DNA of 50,740 nucleotides. It comes from Bacillus sp. (in: firmicutes). Its GTDB lineage: Bacteria > Bacillota > Bacilli > Bacillales > Cytobacillaceae. The position numbers were made by a program, and so were the translations under genes. Shown one piece after another: positions 28,636 to 40,038 of the stretch (positions are counted from its first letter, which is position 1; the number at the start of each line of letters is the position of its first letter). The stretch spans positions 17,645 through 68,384 of the forward strand of contig WTKE01000018.1 of the NCBI GenBank assembly GCA_011524525.1, read 5' to 3'. The notes below the pieces were generated by a model. That model saw nothing but the letters and a program-made list of their open reading frames with translations, searched no databases and was not told the DNA's origin.

Positions 28636-30996
28636 GCTTGCTGCACCGTATTTCGTTAATATATCTTCATAATTAGAACGCTCCACTGGAGGTGAGTAGA
28701 AATATCCTTGCACCTCGAAGCAATTCATATTTTGCAGAAACCCGATTTGATTCGACGTTTCCACACCTTCCGCAATCACCTTCAGATTTAGGTTGTGAGA
28801 CATTGAAATGATAGCTGAAATGATTTCCTTATTGCTTTCATAATCAGCGATGAAGGATTGGTCAATTTTCAAACGATCAACAGATAGCTTTTGCAAATAA
28901 CTTAAGGAACTATACCCTGTTCCAAAATCATCGACACTTATCTCAACCCCGACTTCCCTGAGGGCAAGCAGGTTTCGATTGACTCGTTCTTCTCCACGCA
29001 TAATAACACTTTCCGTAATTTCAATCTCAATATCACTGCCTTCTATCTTATAGTAAGTTAAGTTTTTAATAATAAAATCGACAAAGTCTTCTTGGTAAAA
29101 ATGAATGACAGAAATATTAATAGAAGTTCTTGGCACCGGCATACCTTTCCGTTTCCACTCCCCAATTGTTTCGAATACTTCCTTAATGACAAATCTCTCA
29201 AGATCAATAATTAAGTTACTTTCTTCGGCGATAGGAATAAACTCACTTGGGGGAATAAACCCGTTCTCTTCATGTTCCCAACGAATGAGTGCCTCTGAGC
29301 CCACCAAGAGGTTTGAACCCGTATCAAATTTCGGTTGATAATAAACCGTTAGCTTGCGATTATTAATATCTCTTCGAAGATCACTTTCTATCTTTATTTT
29401 ATTATGTGATTGCTCCTTCATCGTCTCCTCATACACAACATATCGATTGGATCCTTGGTTTTTTGCTCGATACATCGCAAGATCTGCTGCCTTTAATAAT
29501 TCCAAAATCGACTCTCCATCTTTCGGAAAATATGCCACACCGATGCTCGCTGTAAGTAAAAAGTCGAAGCCATCAAGTACGATCGGGGTACGAAAACCTT
29601 CAATAATTTTTTGAGCAATCTCATCATAGTCGGCTGGATGAGGGAGTAAAGCAGCAAACTCGTCTCCCCCAAGCCTTGCAATCGTACAATTTTTAGGCAT
29701 GAGCTCCTCAAGTTTTTTCCCGGTTTCTTGAAGAATTTTATCACCGAAAAAATGACCAAATGTATCATTAATCCGTTTAAAACGATCAAAATCAATATAA
29801 AAAAGATAAAAAGGTTTATTTTCACCAATCGCCTCTGCTGCCACTTTTTCAAGCTTCCGTTTATTCGGTAAGTTGGTTAAATCATCGTGATACGCAAGGT
29901 AGCGAATCGTCTCCTCGGCATGCGTCTTCTCCGTTATATCTCGTACAATTCCATATACCCCAATCAGTTCTTCTTTCACAATGATTCGAACAGGCGTAAT
30001 TCTAACATCAATAAAAAAACCATCTCGATGTCGTAGTTTAACTTCTACTGATTGTATTTCTCCTTGAAGAACACATTGTAAATAATGATTAATTTCCTCT
30101 TCATCGTAGATTAATAGCTCTTGGAAATGGAGGCCCTTTATCGCTTCCTGATCATAGCCCGTAAGCTTAAAGGCTTCCTTATTCGCATGAATAATTTTCC
30201 CTGACAAGTTTACAGCAAATACGGCATCAGGATTATGATTAAATAGCGATAAATACGATTGAATGTTACGCATCAATAAACGTTCGCCAAACAGGTCAGG
30301 AACCAACATGAAAGCAAGATTCGTAATGACACTATATGTAAAGGGCAAAAGAATAAACAATGGTTTTGTATTATCCACACCAATTTCTTCAAGATTCAGC
30401 ATAGATACCACAACCATAAAAGGAATCCCAGCAAAGGCAGCTCCACCAAGAATACTACCAACAAGTTTCCATCTAGATAGAAATTGATAAATATCTGAAT
30501 TTGTTATTTGAATAAGAAAGCGAAGCAAGGAAAACATCGTTGCTAATGTTAAAAATACAGTCATGGTCCCAAGCATCGGCTTTATATCAAGGTGGTCCGA
30601 GTATAGAAGATAAAAACCAAGACTAAGTGTACCTAAAATACAAACCGTAACGAACAATCCTGCAAATATATACTGAATCGAGCTATTTAGTCGTTGCTTC
30701 GTTACACCAAGAGCAATATAAGATCCAATAAAGCAGAAGTAAAAACTTAATTGAAAGTATAGATTGATATTCCCTGTAGAGTAAGGTAATTCCATTGCCA
30801 AACAAACCAATAACAACGCTAACCAAAAAGTAAAGCCTAGCATTAACGAGTATACTACTCTCCTCATAAACGTATAATTTTCTAGCTTCAACCGACGACA
30901 AAATTCTGCCCCTAATGTACAGCATATTATCGAAATGAAGATAGCAATCAACACATCGCTTAAATTGAACACATAAAATGTGGCAGACCCAAGCAA
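28633..30996 (-). CDS. Membrane-bound PAS-GGDEF-EAL cyclic-di-GMP signalling protein
   Basis: 787 residues. The N-terminal ~240 residues contain seven to eight hydrophobic helices, resembling a seven-transmembrane sensor but without an MHYT motif. A PAS domain follows (FAVNLSGKIIHANKEAFKLTGYD, about 255-370), then a GGDEF domain with an intact RLGGDEF active site and an EAL domain with EALIRWEHEENG, DDFGTGYSSL and IAEGVET. Both cyclase and phosphodiesterase sites look intact, so it could make or break c-di-GMP. Start is TTG at 30996 with GAGGGG 5 bases upstream. It stands alone between terminators. Confidence 0.88.
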   Translation of the reverse strand: MLGSATFYVFNLSDVLIAIFISIICCTLGAEFCRRLKLENYTFMRRVVYSLMLGFTFWLALLLVCLAMELPYSTGNINLYFQLSFYFCFIGSYIALGVTKQRLNSSIQYIFAGLFVTVCILGTLSLGFYLLYSDHLDIKPMLGTMTVFLTLATMFSLLRFLIQITNSDIYQFLSRWKLVGSILGGAAFAGIPFMVVVSMLNLEEIGVDNTKPLFILLPFTYSVITNLAFMLVPDLFGERLLMRNIQSYLSLFNHNPDAVFAVNLSGKIIHANKEAFKLTGYDQEAIKGLHFQELLIYDEEEINHYLQCVLQGEIQSVEVKLRHRDGFFIDVRITPVRIIVKEELIGVYGIVRDITEKTHAEETIRYLAYHDDLTNLPNKRKLEKVAAEAIGENKPFYLFYIDFDRFKRINDTFGHFFGDKILQETGKKLEELMPKNCTIARLGGDEFAALLPHPADYDEIAQKIIEGFRTPIVLDGFDFLLTASIGVAYFPKDGESILELLKAADLAMYRAKNQGSNRYVVYEETMKEQSHNKIKIESDLRRDINNRKLTVYYQPKFDTGSNLLVGSEALIRWEHEENGFIPPSEFIPIAEESNLIIDLERFVIKEVFETIGEWKRKGMPVPRTSINISVIHFYQEDFVDFIIKNLTYYKIEGSDIEIEITESVIMRGEERVNRNLLALREVGVEISVDDFGTGYSSLSYLQKLSVDRLKIDQSFIADYESNKEIISAIISMSHNLNLKVIAEGVETSNQIGFLQNMNCFEVQGYFYSPPVERSNYEDILTKYGAAS

Positions 30997-31132
30997 ATTA
31001 ACCCCTCATCCCAGAGCAAAATTCAGTAGACTGCCATTTCCGACCTACTGTTGGACTCCATTTTACCATGATTCGACAGTATTATCCTACTATTTTCGCA
31101 GGGAAAAAGGATTATTTATTCGGTCAGCGAAT

Positions 31133-31165
31133 AAAAGACCCACCTGATTTGAAGGCGGGTCTTCG
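31133..31165 (-). terminator. doxX terminator
   Basis: On the minus strand, AAGACCCGCC-ttcaaatca-GGTGGGTCTT is followed by TTATT. Confidence 0.8.
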
Positions 31166-31198
31166 TCTAGTTTCATGATTCTTTATAACCGAGATAAT

Positions 31199-31600
31199 TT
31201 AGAAAATAAATGCGTCGATTGCGTATGCTCCTGGACCTGTTAACGCAACACCAATGGCTACCACTAATAATGTTAGGTTGAATTCATATCCATTTGCTGT
31301 TGACCATAACCCATTGGCACCGTGAACTTTTACAATCGCCATGACCATTGTTGCAGCAATCAGTAGGCCTGCAAGTGGAGTTAAGAATCCAGCAGCAAAG
31401 AATAATCCTCCCACTAACTCAGCTAACCCAGCAAAGAGAGCCATTGTTACACCTGGCTTTAATCCAAGCGACTCCATCCAGCCACCTGTTCCTTTTAGTC
31501 CGTAACCGCCGAACCAACCAAATAATTTTTGTGCACCATGACCAATGAATAATAACCCGATAACGACACGAATTAATAATAATCCTAAATCTAACATCAT
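31199..31600 (-). CDS. DoxX family membrane protein (MhqP-like)
   Basis: 133 residues with four transmembrane helices. The DoxX signature is GLLLIRVVIGLLFIGHGAQKLFGWFGG at the N-terminus (residues 5-31, a helix ending in the family's GHG-KLFG). In Bacillus such proteins (MhqP, CatD) are induced by quinones and other electrophiles; their biochemical role is unclear. It is the second gene after an MhqR-like regulator, 21 bp downstream, with AGGAGG 6 bases before the ATG. Confidence 0.85.
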   Translation of the reverse strand: MMLDLGLLLIRVVIGLLFIGHGAQKLFGWFGGYGLKGTGGWMESLGLKPGVTMALFAGLAELVGGLFFAAGFLTPLAGLLIAATMVMAIVKVHGANGLWSTANGYEFNLTLLVVAIGVALTGPGAYAIDAFIF

Positions 31601-31621
31601 GTAATTCCTCCTAGTTGTTTG

Positions 31622-32059
31622 TTAATTTGATCGTTCTTCTACTTTTTTCTTCGTTTTTCTTAGTACATCTATTAAACTGTTTACCTCATGTTGATCTAAT
31701 GAAGCAAACATGGAATCAATCAGTACTTGATGCTCTGGAATAAGGGCTTCCATTAATATTCTCCCTTTATCCGACAAAGAAATATGAATGGCTCGTCGAT
31801 CTCCTGGACAAATATTTCGCTCTAAAAAACCCTTTTGTACCAGCTTATCAACCACATACGTCATCGAACCGCTAGCGATAAGAATGCTGCTCCCCACTTG
31901 ATGAATCGTCTGAGTCCCCTTATGGTAAAGAACTTCAAGAACCGAAAACTCTGTCACGCTTAGATCATGTTTTGCCACATTTGCCTTGATACATTCTTGA
32001 ATTGCCTTTGTTGTTTGCATGAGGAGCAGAAAAGGTTCATTAGAACAAATCTTATCCAT
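31622..32059 (-). CDS. MarR-family repressor, MhqR-like
   Basis: 145 residues with a winged helix: recognition helix region IHQVGSSILIASGSMTYVVDKLVQKGFLERN (about 57-87, broken here by the usual ASGS turn) and wing PGDRRAIHISLSDKG. It resembles B. subtilis MhqR, the repressor of 2-methylhydroquinone-resistance genes, in length and in the TEFSVLEVLYHKG segment. Cysteines at 5, 23 and 89. Perfect AAGGAGGTGA ribosome binding site. Three 18-bp operator-like inverted repeats lie in its promoter, and it is co-transcribed with a doxX gene, so autoregulation is likely. Confidence 0.82.
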   Translation of the reverse strand: MDKICSNEPFLLLMQTTKAIQECIKANVAKHDLSVTEFSVLEVLYHKGTQTIHQVGSSILIASGSMTYVVDKLVQKGFLERNICPGDRRAIHISLSDKGRILMEALIPEHQVLIDSMFASLDQHEVNSLIDVLRKTKKKVEERSN

Positions 32060-32080
32060 ATGCTCACCTCCTTGTCCTTT

Positions 32081-32142
32081 TATCTTTAATTCAAATATCT
32101 TTAATACGAGATAATAATATTACGAATTCGAGATATTGTCAA
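32081..32142 (-). promoter_or_regulatory. mhqR-doxX promoter with three operator-like boxes
   Basis: Sigma-A promoter TTGACA (32142-32137), 17 bp, TATTAT (32119-32114). Three 18-bp boxes with TATCT/AGATA-type arms: 32118-32135 (TATCTCGAATTCGTAATA, inside the spacer), 32096-32113 (TATCTCGTATTAAAGATA, perfect 5-bp arms) and 32081-32098 (a degenerate third). The first resembles, from memory, the MhqR box TATCTCGAATTC of B. subtilis. Confidence 0.72.
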
Positions 32143-32197
32143 TGGATATTTTGAGAGTTCTGTTCTTATACCTAACTCCCCCTTGAAAACCAGCTCC

Positions 32198-32362
32198 TGA
32201 GGTCATCAACATGTTTTTATGACCTCATCCCTTATAAATTAGCTATTCTCAGGTCATAAACCTGACTTTATGACCTGTAAGCAAATCAAAATCAAACCCC
32301 ACAGGTCATAAACTCTCCTTTATAACCTGATACACATGTAAAAACATCGTCACAAGTCATAA
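32198..32362. repeat. 51-bp-period array of palindromes
   Basis: Three palindromes of 28-30 bp (32198-32227, 32250-32277, 32302-32329) with arms aggtcataaa / tttatgacct and variable 8-10-bp centres, plus a fourth left half-site at 32353-32362 (caagtcataa). Spacing between equivalent bases is 51, 52 and 51. They fill the 300-bp gap between the MarR-gene promoter and the uspA terminator. No T run follows any of them on either strand, so they are not terminators. Confidence 0.85.
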
Positions 32363-32402
32363 GACCGCCTCATCAAGATAAACTCTTTATTCATTTCATT
32401 CA

Positions 32403-32438
32403 TACAAAAAAACACCAAGCATTTTTAAATGCTTGATG
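32403..32438 (-). terminator. uspA terminator
   Basis: On the minus strand, AACATCAAGCATTT-aaa-AATGCTTGGTGTT followed by TTTTT. Confidence 0.85.
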
Positions 32439-32439
32439 T

Positions 32440-32859
32440 TCATTTCACAATTAGCACTGGACAGTTAGCTCGTTTGGCTACTTTATGACTCACACTTCCG
32501 AGAACGAATTCCTGTAAGCCACTTAATCCTCTGCTGCCAATCACGATAATATCCGCGTGATGATTGTTGGCATATTCGACAATCGCAGGGCCTGGATCAC
32601 CTTGAAGAATCGTAACCTTGTAGGATACCTCATACGTTCTCGACATTTTTTCGACCTCTCTTATTCGTTCCTTGCGCTTACCGTCCAAATCAGCTGAGTT
32701 CCAATTGCTTAATACATCTGATTTCACTTTATCTGCATCCACGACAAAGACGATCTCTACTAGAGAGCCTGGGGTGCATTTGGCGATATGCATGGCGTTT
32801 TCAGCTGCTCTTTTTGCATGATCGGATCCGTCAGTAGCTAAGATGATATTTTTATACAA
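32440..32859 (-). CDS. Universal stress protein (UspA family)
   Basis: 139 residues, a single Usp domain. It begins MYKNIILATDGSDHAKRA, with the conserved Asp in VFVVDAD, and ends with the ATP-binding signature GSRGLSGLQEFVLGSVSHKV (G-x2-G-x9-G-S), so this is probably an ATP-binding subtype. The RBS AAAAGGAGG is strong. Monocistronic between its terminator and the divergent ycgR-like operon. The physiological trigger cannot be read from the sequence. Confidence 0.9.
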   Translation of the reverse strand: MYKNIILATDGSDHAKRAAENAMHIAKCTPGSLVEIVFVVDADKVKSDVLSNWNSADLDGKRKERIREVEKMSRTYEVSYKVTILQGDPGPAIVEYANNHHADIIVIGSRGLSGLQEFVLGSVSHKVAKRANCPVLIVK

Positions 32860-33008
32860 TGGATAATTTCCTCCTTTTGATAAAATAGTCTAATATGTAG
32901 AGTATGCGTGAAAAGCATCATGATCGCAGTGATATTCCTCACCACCCCCATCAACAAAAAGAGAGACATATTCCCATGTACAAGCCCATATAGTTTAAGG
33001 TAGAATAT

Positions 33009-33029
33009 AAAACGTAATTGTTACGGTTT
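33009..33029. promoter_or_regulatory. Zur box upstream of the permease operon
   Basis: AAAACGTAAT-T-GTTACGGTTT, a 21-bp imperfect palindrome matching the Bacillus Zur consensus AAATCGTAAT-n-ATTACGATTT at all but a few positions. It ends 22 bp before the ycgR-like start, just downstream of a -10-like TAGAAT (33001-33006). It predicts repression when zinc is plentiful. Confidence 0.75.
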
Positions 33030-33051
33030 AATGAATACATAGGAGGGACAT

Positions 33052-34047
33052 ATGAATCGGATTGTTCGCACGAACTTGTTTGATATTACTGGATTGATTT
33101 TATTAGCAGCTGCTTTTCTTTTACTATCATTAAAATTAGACGTAGGGGACGTTCTTCCCTCCTCATTTTTAAATCTTAATACCATTTTTCTAAGTATATT
33201 AATAGAAGCTTTTCCTTTTGTACTTATTGGTGTTTTAATTGCAGGTGTGATTCAAATCTTTGTAACCGAGGAACATATTCAGCGCTGGATTCCTCAAAGC
33301 AGGACGAAGGCCATTATCATGAGTTGTGTAGTCGGTGCATTGTTCCCTGCCTGTGAATGTGGAATTGTACCGATTGTTAGACGACTTGTATCTAAAGGGG
33401 TTCCTCTATATGCGGCCATTGGTTTCATGCTAACGGGGCCACTTATCAACCCCATCGTGATTGCATCCACGTATATGGCGTTTGGAAATAACGCAGCCAT
33501 TGCTGGGTGGAGAATGGGACTTGGGTTTGCGGTTGCTCTCATTGTTGCTTTTCTAGTGAGCTTTTTCTTTAGAGGTCATCAATTCAAGGAGGCTTTGGTC
33601 AGCACACAAACCCTTACAGCAAGTAGAAAAAAAGAAGCTTTTACCAAGCGATGTTTCTCGATGCTTACCCACTCCATTGATGAGTTTTTCGATATGGCGA
33701 AGTTTTTAATTTTTGGAGCTTTTCTTGCTGCCGCTGTCCAAACGTATATGCCAGCAAAATCCTTATTAGAAGCAGGAGATGGTCCTTTTTCCTCCATTGC
33801 TGTTATGATGGGTCTTGCTTATGTACTATCTCTTTGCTCGGAAGCTGATGCTTTTATCGGCTCCTCCTTTAATAGCATTTTCCCAACACCATCTGTCCTC
33901 GCCTTTCTTATTTTCGGACCAATGATTGATTTAAAAAATACGCTTATGATGCTAAGTGTGTTTCGTGCAAAATTTGTGTTTAGTGTTCTGTTCTTTGTTG
34001 CAACGACTGTGTTTTTATCCATTGTGCTCGTGCAGAGCTTTTTATAA
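33052..34047 (+). CDS. ycgR: UPF0718/ArsP-type permease (YcgR-like)
   Basis: 331 residues with about eight transmembrane helices. The family hallmark VGALFPACECGIVPIVRRL (residues ~95-113) has a CxC pair in a membrane-reentrant region, followed by a similar second half (VLSLCSEADAFIGSSF) with another cysteine. Family members transport organoarsenicals or are paired with TIGR03943 proteins. The substrate is not established; a Zur box upstream and a His-rich partner downstream point to zinc or another divalent metal. RBS AGGAGGGAC. Confidence 0.82.
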   Translation: MNRIVRTNLFDITGLILLAAAFLLLSLKLDVGDVLPSSFLNLNTIFLSILIEAFPFVLIGVLIAGVIQIFVTEEHIQRWIPQSRTKAIIMSCVVGALFPACECGIVPIVRRLVSKGVPLYAAIGFMLTGPLINPIVIASTYMAFGNNAAIAGWRMGLGFAVALIVAFLVSFFFRGHQFKEALVSTQTLTASRKKEAFTKRCFSMLTHSIDEFFDMAKFLIFGAFLAAAVQTYMPAKSLLEAGDGPFSSIAVMMGLAYVLSLCSEADAFIGSSFNSIFPTPSVLAFLIFGPMIDLKNTLMMLSVFRAKFVFSVLFFVATTVFLSIVLVQSFL

Positions 34048-34060
34048 GGAGGGATTATAG

Positions 34061-34972
34061 GTGGTCTTCCAAGCCCAACAAGCTGTGCGTGCAGCCATAT
34101 TGCTTTTTTTCACGGTGTTAATTTTCAAATTTCACTATACAGGTGATATTACAAAATTTATTAATCCGAAATACATCGGACTCAGCCAGATTGCATCTGT
34201 TTTGTTCCTTATTTTGTTCTTCATTCAGATTACACGAATTTGGGAGAAAAAGAATCATCACCATCATCATGACCATGAGTGCAGCCATAATCACGACTGT
34301 GACCATAACCATGACCATGGAAATACACCGATGACCCTAAAAAAAGTAATCTCATACGCCATCATTGCCTTTCCTCTGGTAACGGGTTTTACCATACCAG
34401 CAAAAGTGCTCGATTCCTCTATCGCAGAGAAAAAGGGGGGAATGGCGGTGATTACAGGAAAAAGTGAAAAATCTTCTACCGATGAGCCAACAAATGAAGA
34501 AGTAACTCAATCATCTGACACGGAGGTAGTTCCAAATCCATATGGAGAAATCACTCAAGATGAGATGAATTCTCTTGTGCAAAAATTAAAGCAAAGTGAC
34601 CCAATTGACATGGATGATTATGTGTATTATTTAAACTATGAAGAAATTAGTAAGGACGTATCGTCTTATAAAGGGAAAGAAATTACATTAAAGGGCTTTG
34701 TTTATAAAGAGGATGGCTTTCAGTCAGATCAGCTTGTGATCTCCCGCTTCTTGATTACTCACTGTGTGGCCGATGCTAGTATTATTGGTTTCTTAACACA
34801 GTTTGATGAAGCAGCAACTATAGAAAAAGACACATGGGTGGAAGCCACCGGTGTACTAGATGTAACGACCTATAATGGGACGGAAATGCCTTTTATCAAA
34901 ATTACCGACTGGAAAACGATTGAGGAACCATCAGAACCCTACCTATTTCCGTTAAACGTAAGAATTTTATAA
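34061..34972 (+). CDS. ycgQ: TIGR03943-type permease partner, His-rich (YcgQ-like)
   Basis: 303 residues. Two N-terminal membrane helices (AILLFFTVLIFKF; ISQIASVLFLILFFIQI), then a strongly metal-binding stretch of residues ~66-87 (HHHHHDHECSHNHDCDHNHDH), a third helix (ISYAIIAFPLVTGF), and an extracellular domain with TLKGFVYKEDG and HCVADASIIGFL. The start is GTG at 34061 with AAGGAGGGA upstream, 13 bp after ycgR. The His/Asp/Cys run fits a zinc-binding or metal-buffering role with the upstream permease under Zur control. Confidence 0.82.
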   Translation: MVFQAQQAVRAAILLFFTVLIFKFHYTGDITKFINPKYIGLSQIASVLFLILFFIQITRIWEKKNHHHHHDHECSHNHDCDHNHDHGNTPMTLKKVISYAIIAFPLVTGFTIPAKVLDSSIAEKKGGMAVITGKSEKSSTDEPTNEEVTQSSDTEVVPNPYGEITQDEMNSLVQKLKQSDPIDMDDYVYYLNYEEISKDVSSYKGKEITLKGFVYKEDGFQSDQLVISRFLITHCVADASIIGFLTQFDEAATIEKDTWVEATGVLDVTTYNGTEMPFIKITDWKTIEEPSEPYLFPLNVRIL

Positions 34973-34978
34973 TAAATA

Positions 34979-35014
34979 GAGGGGAGAATGGCATCAATTA
35001 GTCATTCTCCCCTC
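34979..35014. terminator. Bidirectional terminator after ycgQ
   Basis: GAGGGGAGAATGG and CATTCTCCCCTC form a 12-bp stem with a 10-base loop. Downstream CTTTTA on the plus strand and TATTTA on the minus strand let it serve both ycgQ and the convergent licT side. Confidence 0.8.
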
Positions 35015-35022
35015 CTTTTATG

Positions 35023-35160
35023 TTATTCATCTTTTTCATCATAGGCGATTAGCACGATATTTTCGTTTGTTTCCTTCCGCAATTCCTGCTCAAGTGAGGT
35101 GATTTTGTCTAGTTGGTTTTTCTCCAGATTGGCTACAGGGAAATTTTCATACACACTCAT
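35023..35160 (-). CDS. Small 45-residue protein of unknown function
   Basis: Short open frame beginning MSVYENFPVANLEKNQ and ending in the acidic tail AYDEKDE. AAAGGGG lies 7 bases before the ATG. The middle (LDKITSLEQELRKE) is a short amphipathic coiled-coil-like helix, followed by a hydrophobic strand NIVLIAY. It follows licT by 62 bp on the same strand, with no promoter of its own visible, and ends just before a terminator. I do not recognise a family. Confidence 0.6.
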   Translation of the reverse strand: MSVYENFPVANLEKNQLDKITSLEQELRKETNENIVLIAYDEKDE

Positions 35161-35222
35161 CTAAATACCCCTTTCTAAGGTGATAATTAGATTTTTTCCA
35201 TGTAAGATCTCAATTATGCAAA

Positions 35223-36053
35223 TTAGCGATTCACGACTCGCTGTATATGAATAATCAAGTATAATTTCTCGTTATTCGTGAGGCTGTAGTCGAATTGATT
35301 TTCGATATATTCATTAATTTTCTCCGTACATTCAAAAGCTGCTTTATGCTTCTCACGCACTGTTTCGAATAAGAACGGATCGTCATCCTCGATAGATGTT
35401 TTGCTATATAATCGTTGCGCAAAAAACTTTAAATGCGTAATAAATCGAAAATAATTTAATGATTCCTCATCGAAGTCCATTTTAAAATGATATTTAACAA
35501 TATTTAAAATGTCCTGCATGACTTTTGTAATATTGGCGACATTCGGCATTTCCTGATTGAGCTCTGCATTGACGATATGCATCGCAATAAAGCTTGCTTC
35601 ATCTTCTGGTAAAAGAACCCCCAGTTTCTCCTGAATGATCTTTAAGGCTTCCATACCAATGATAAATTCTTGCTTATAAAATCTTTTGATTTCCCATAAA
35701 AGAGCATTTTTAATATCGTACCCTTTTTCATTACGCTCGACCGCAAAGTGAATATGGTCTGTTAAGGATATATATATACTATCATTTAGATTTCTACCTA
35801 ACCTACTTTTGGCTATCTTAATAATATCCTCAGTTACTTCCATATATTCAATAGGAACTTCATATAAAAGAGTCTTAAATTTTTCTGACATATCATTATT
35901 TTTGAGAGCAAAAATCTTCTCAATCTTGTCTTCGTCTATAGAATCTCCTGGCTTTTTTTGAAACGCCAGACCTCTCCCCATAACCACTAGCTCTTCGTTT
36001 TTTTCATTAAACGCACTGATGACGTTGTTATTGTACACTTTGGCTATTTTCAT
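35223..36053 (-). CDS. licT: BglG/LicT-family transcriptional antiterminator
   Basis: 276 residues. The N-terminal co-antiterminator RNA-binding domain (residues 1-55, MKIAKVYNNNVISAFNEKN, GRGLAFQKKPGD) is followed by two PTS regulation domains. All four PRD histidines are present, in DHIHFAVER and MHIVNAEL (PRD1) and ITHLKFFAQRL and IIHIQRVV (PRD2). These are phosphorylated by the EII and HPr to switch activity. Targets in the window are two RAT sites (39691-39725 and 40039-40072). It is downstream of its operon with its own weak promoter, rather than first as usual. Confidence 0.92.
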   Translation of the reverse strand: MKIAKVYNNNVISAFNEKNEELVVMGRGLAFQKKPGDSIDEDKIEKIFALKNNDMSEKFKTLLYEVPIEYMEVTEDIIKIAKSRLGRNLNDSIYISLTDHIHFAVERNEKGYDIKNALLWEIKRFYKQEFIIGMEALKIIQEKLGVLLPEDEASFIAMHIVNAELNQEMPNVANITKVMQDILNIVKYHFKMDFDEESLNYFRFITHLKFFAQRLYSKTSIEDDDPFLFETVREKHKAAFECTEKINEYIENQFDYSLTNNEKLYLIIHIQRVVNR

Positions 36054-36090
36054 TTGACCACCTATAAGTTTATTATGGTTCTCTTACATT

Positions 36091-36119
36091 ATTATAATGG
36101 AAATAGTGCGCGTTATAAA
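36091..36119 (-). promoter_or_regulatory. Probable licT promoter
   Basis: -35 TTTATA (36119-36114), 17 bp, -10 TATAAT (36096-36091). It lies after the bglH terminator, so licT can be expressed without induction of the PTS operon. Confidence 0.5.
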
Positions 36120-36132
36120 ATCTTTTAGACAT

Positions 36133-36163
36133 TCAAAAGAAGGAAAGCTAATCCAAGCTTTCC
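36133..36163 (-). terminator. bglH terminator
   Basis: On the minus strand, GGAAAGCT-tggatt-AGCTTTCC is followed by TTCTTTT. Confidence 0.75.
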
Positions 36164-36177
36164 CATTTTTATCCAAC

Positions 36178-39621
<3,444 letters not shown>

Positions 39622-39635
39622 TTATTTTTTCCAAA

Positions 39636-39725
39636 TAAAAAACCTGAGCCAATTAGACACACATATAGCTAGCAATAGCGTGTTCTAATCGGATCAGGTT
39701 ATGCCCACTTAAGGTAACATTCCTT
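39636..39725 (-). promoter_or_regulatory. RAT/terminator antitermination switch of bglP
   Basis: RAT-like hairpin GGAATGTTACC-ttaagt-GGGCATAACC (39725-39692) shares its 3' arm with an intrinsic terminator: AACCTGAtcCGATTAGA with TCTAATTGgcTCAGGTT and TTTTTT. The antiterminator and terminator are mutually exclusive, the classical BglG/LicT arrangement. The RAT is more diverged from the B. subtilis consensus than the one at 40039. Confidence 0.85.
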
Positions 39726-39758
39726 CAAGGAATTTATTAAGTTTTATTTGATACGTGT

Positions 39759-39796
39759 AATTTATCACGGGAATTTGGTAGGTGTCAACGCTTTCT
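39759..39796 (-). promoter_or_regulatory. bglP promoter with overlapping cre site
   Basis: -35 TTGACA (39788-39783), 18 bp, -10 TAAATT (39764-39759). AGAAAGCGTTGACA (39796-39783) matches 12 of 14 positions of the CcpA site TGWAARCGYTWNCW and covers the -35, so glucose repression through CcpA with Ser-P-HPr or Crh is expected. Confidence 0.75.
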
Positions 39797-39982
39797 TTTA
39801 ATTTTTTTAAATATTTTTATAGATTGCTGGTTTGTTTCTTATATATATAAAAATGCAAAAAAAGTTCAACTAGGAGATGTATGTCGAATGAGATCCATAC
39901 CCTTCACTGTTATTCCTTTTGGGTTAAAGGCTAGTTTCTGGATACCATACGACAAGTTTTAAAAATAACGTTTACAAAATTC

Positions 39983-40011
39983 TTGCTTCGACAAAATATT
40001 CATGATATAGT
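39983..40011 (+). promoter_or_regulatory. Promoter of second 6-phospho-beta-glucosidase
   Basis: -35 TTGCTT (39983-39988), 17 bp, -10 TATAGT (40006-40011), just upstream of the second RAT. Confidence 0.7.
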
Positions 40012-40038
40012 TAACGCAATTAAACAAACAACCCTTTT

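Noticed and set aside
32198..32362. CRISPR array
   Set aside because: Only the palindrome arms are conserved, the centres differ, only three full copies exist and no cas gene is present.
39967..39976. cre site at the second bgl promoter
   Set aside because: The right half fits the consensus but the left half does not (three of four positions fail).
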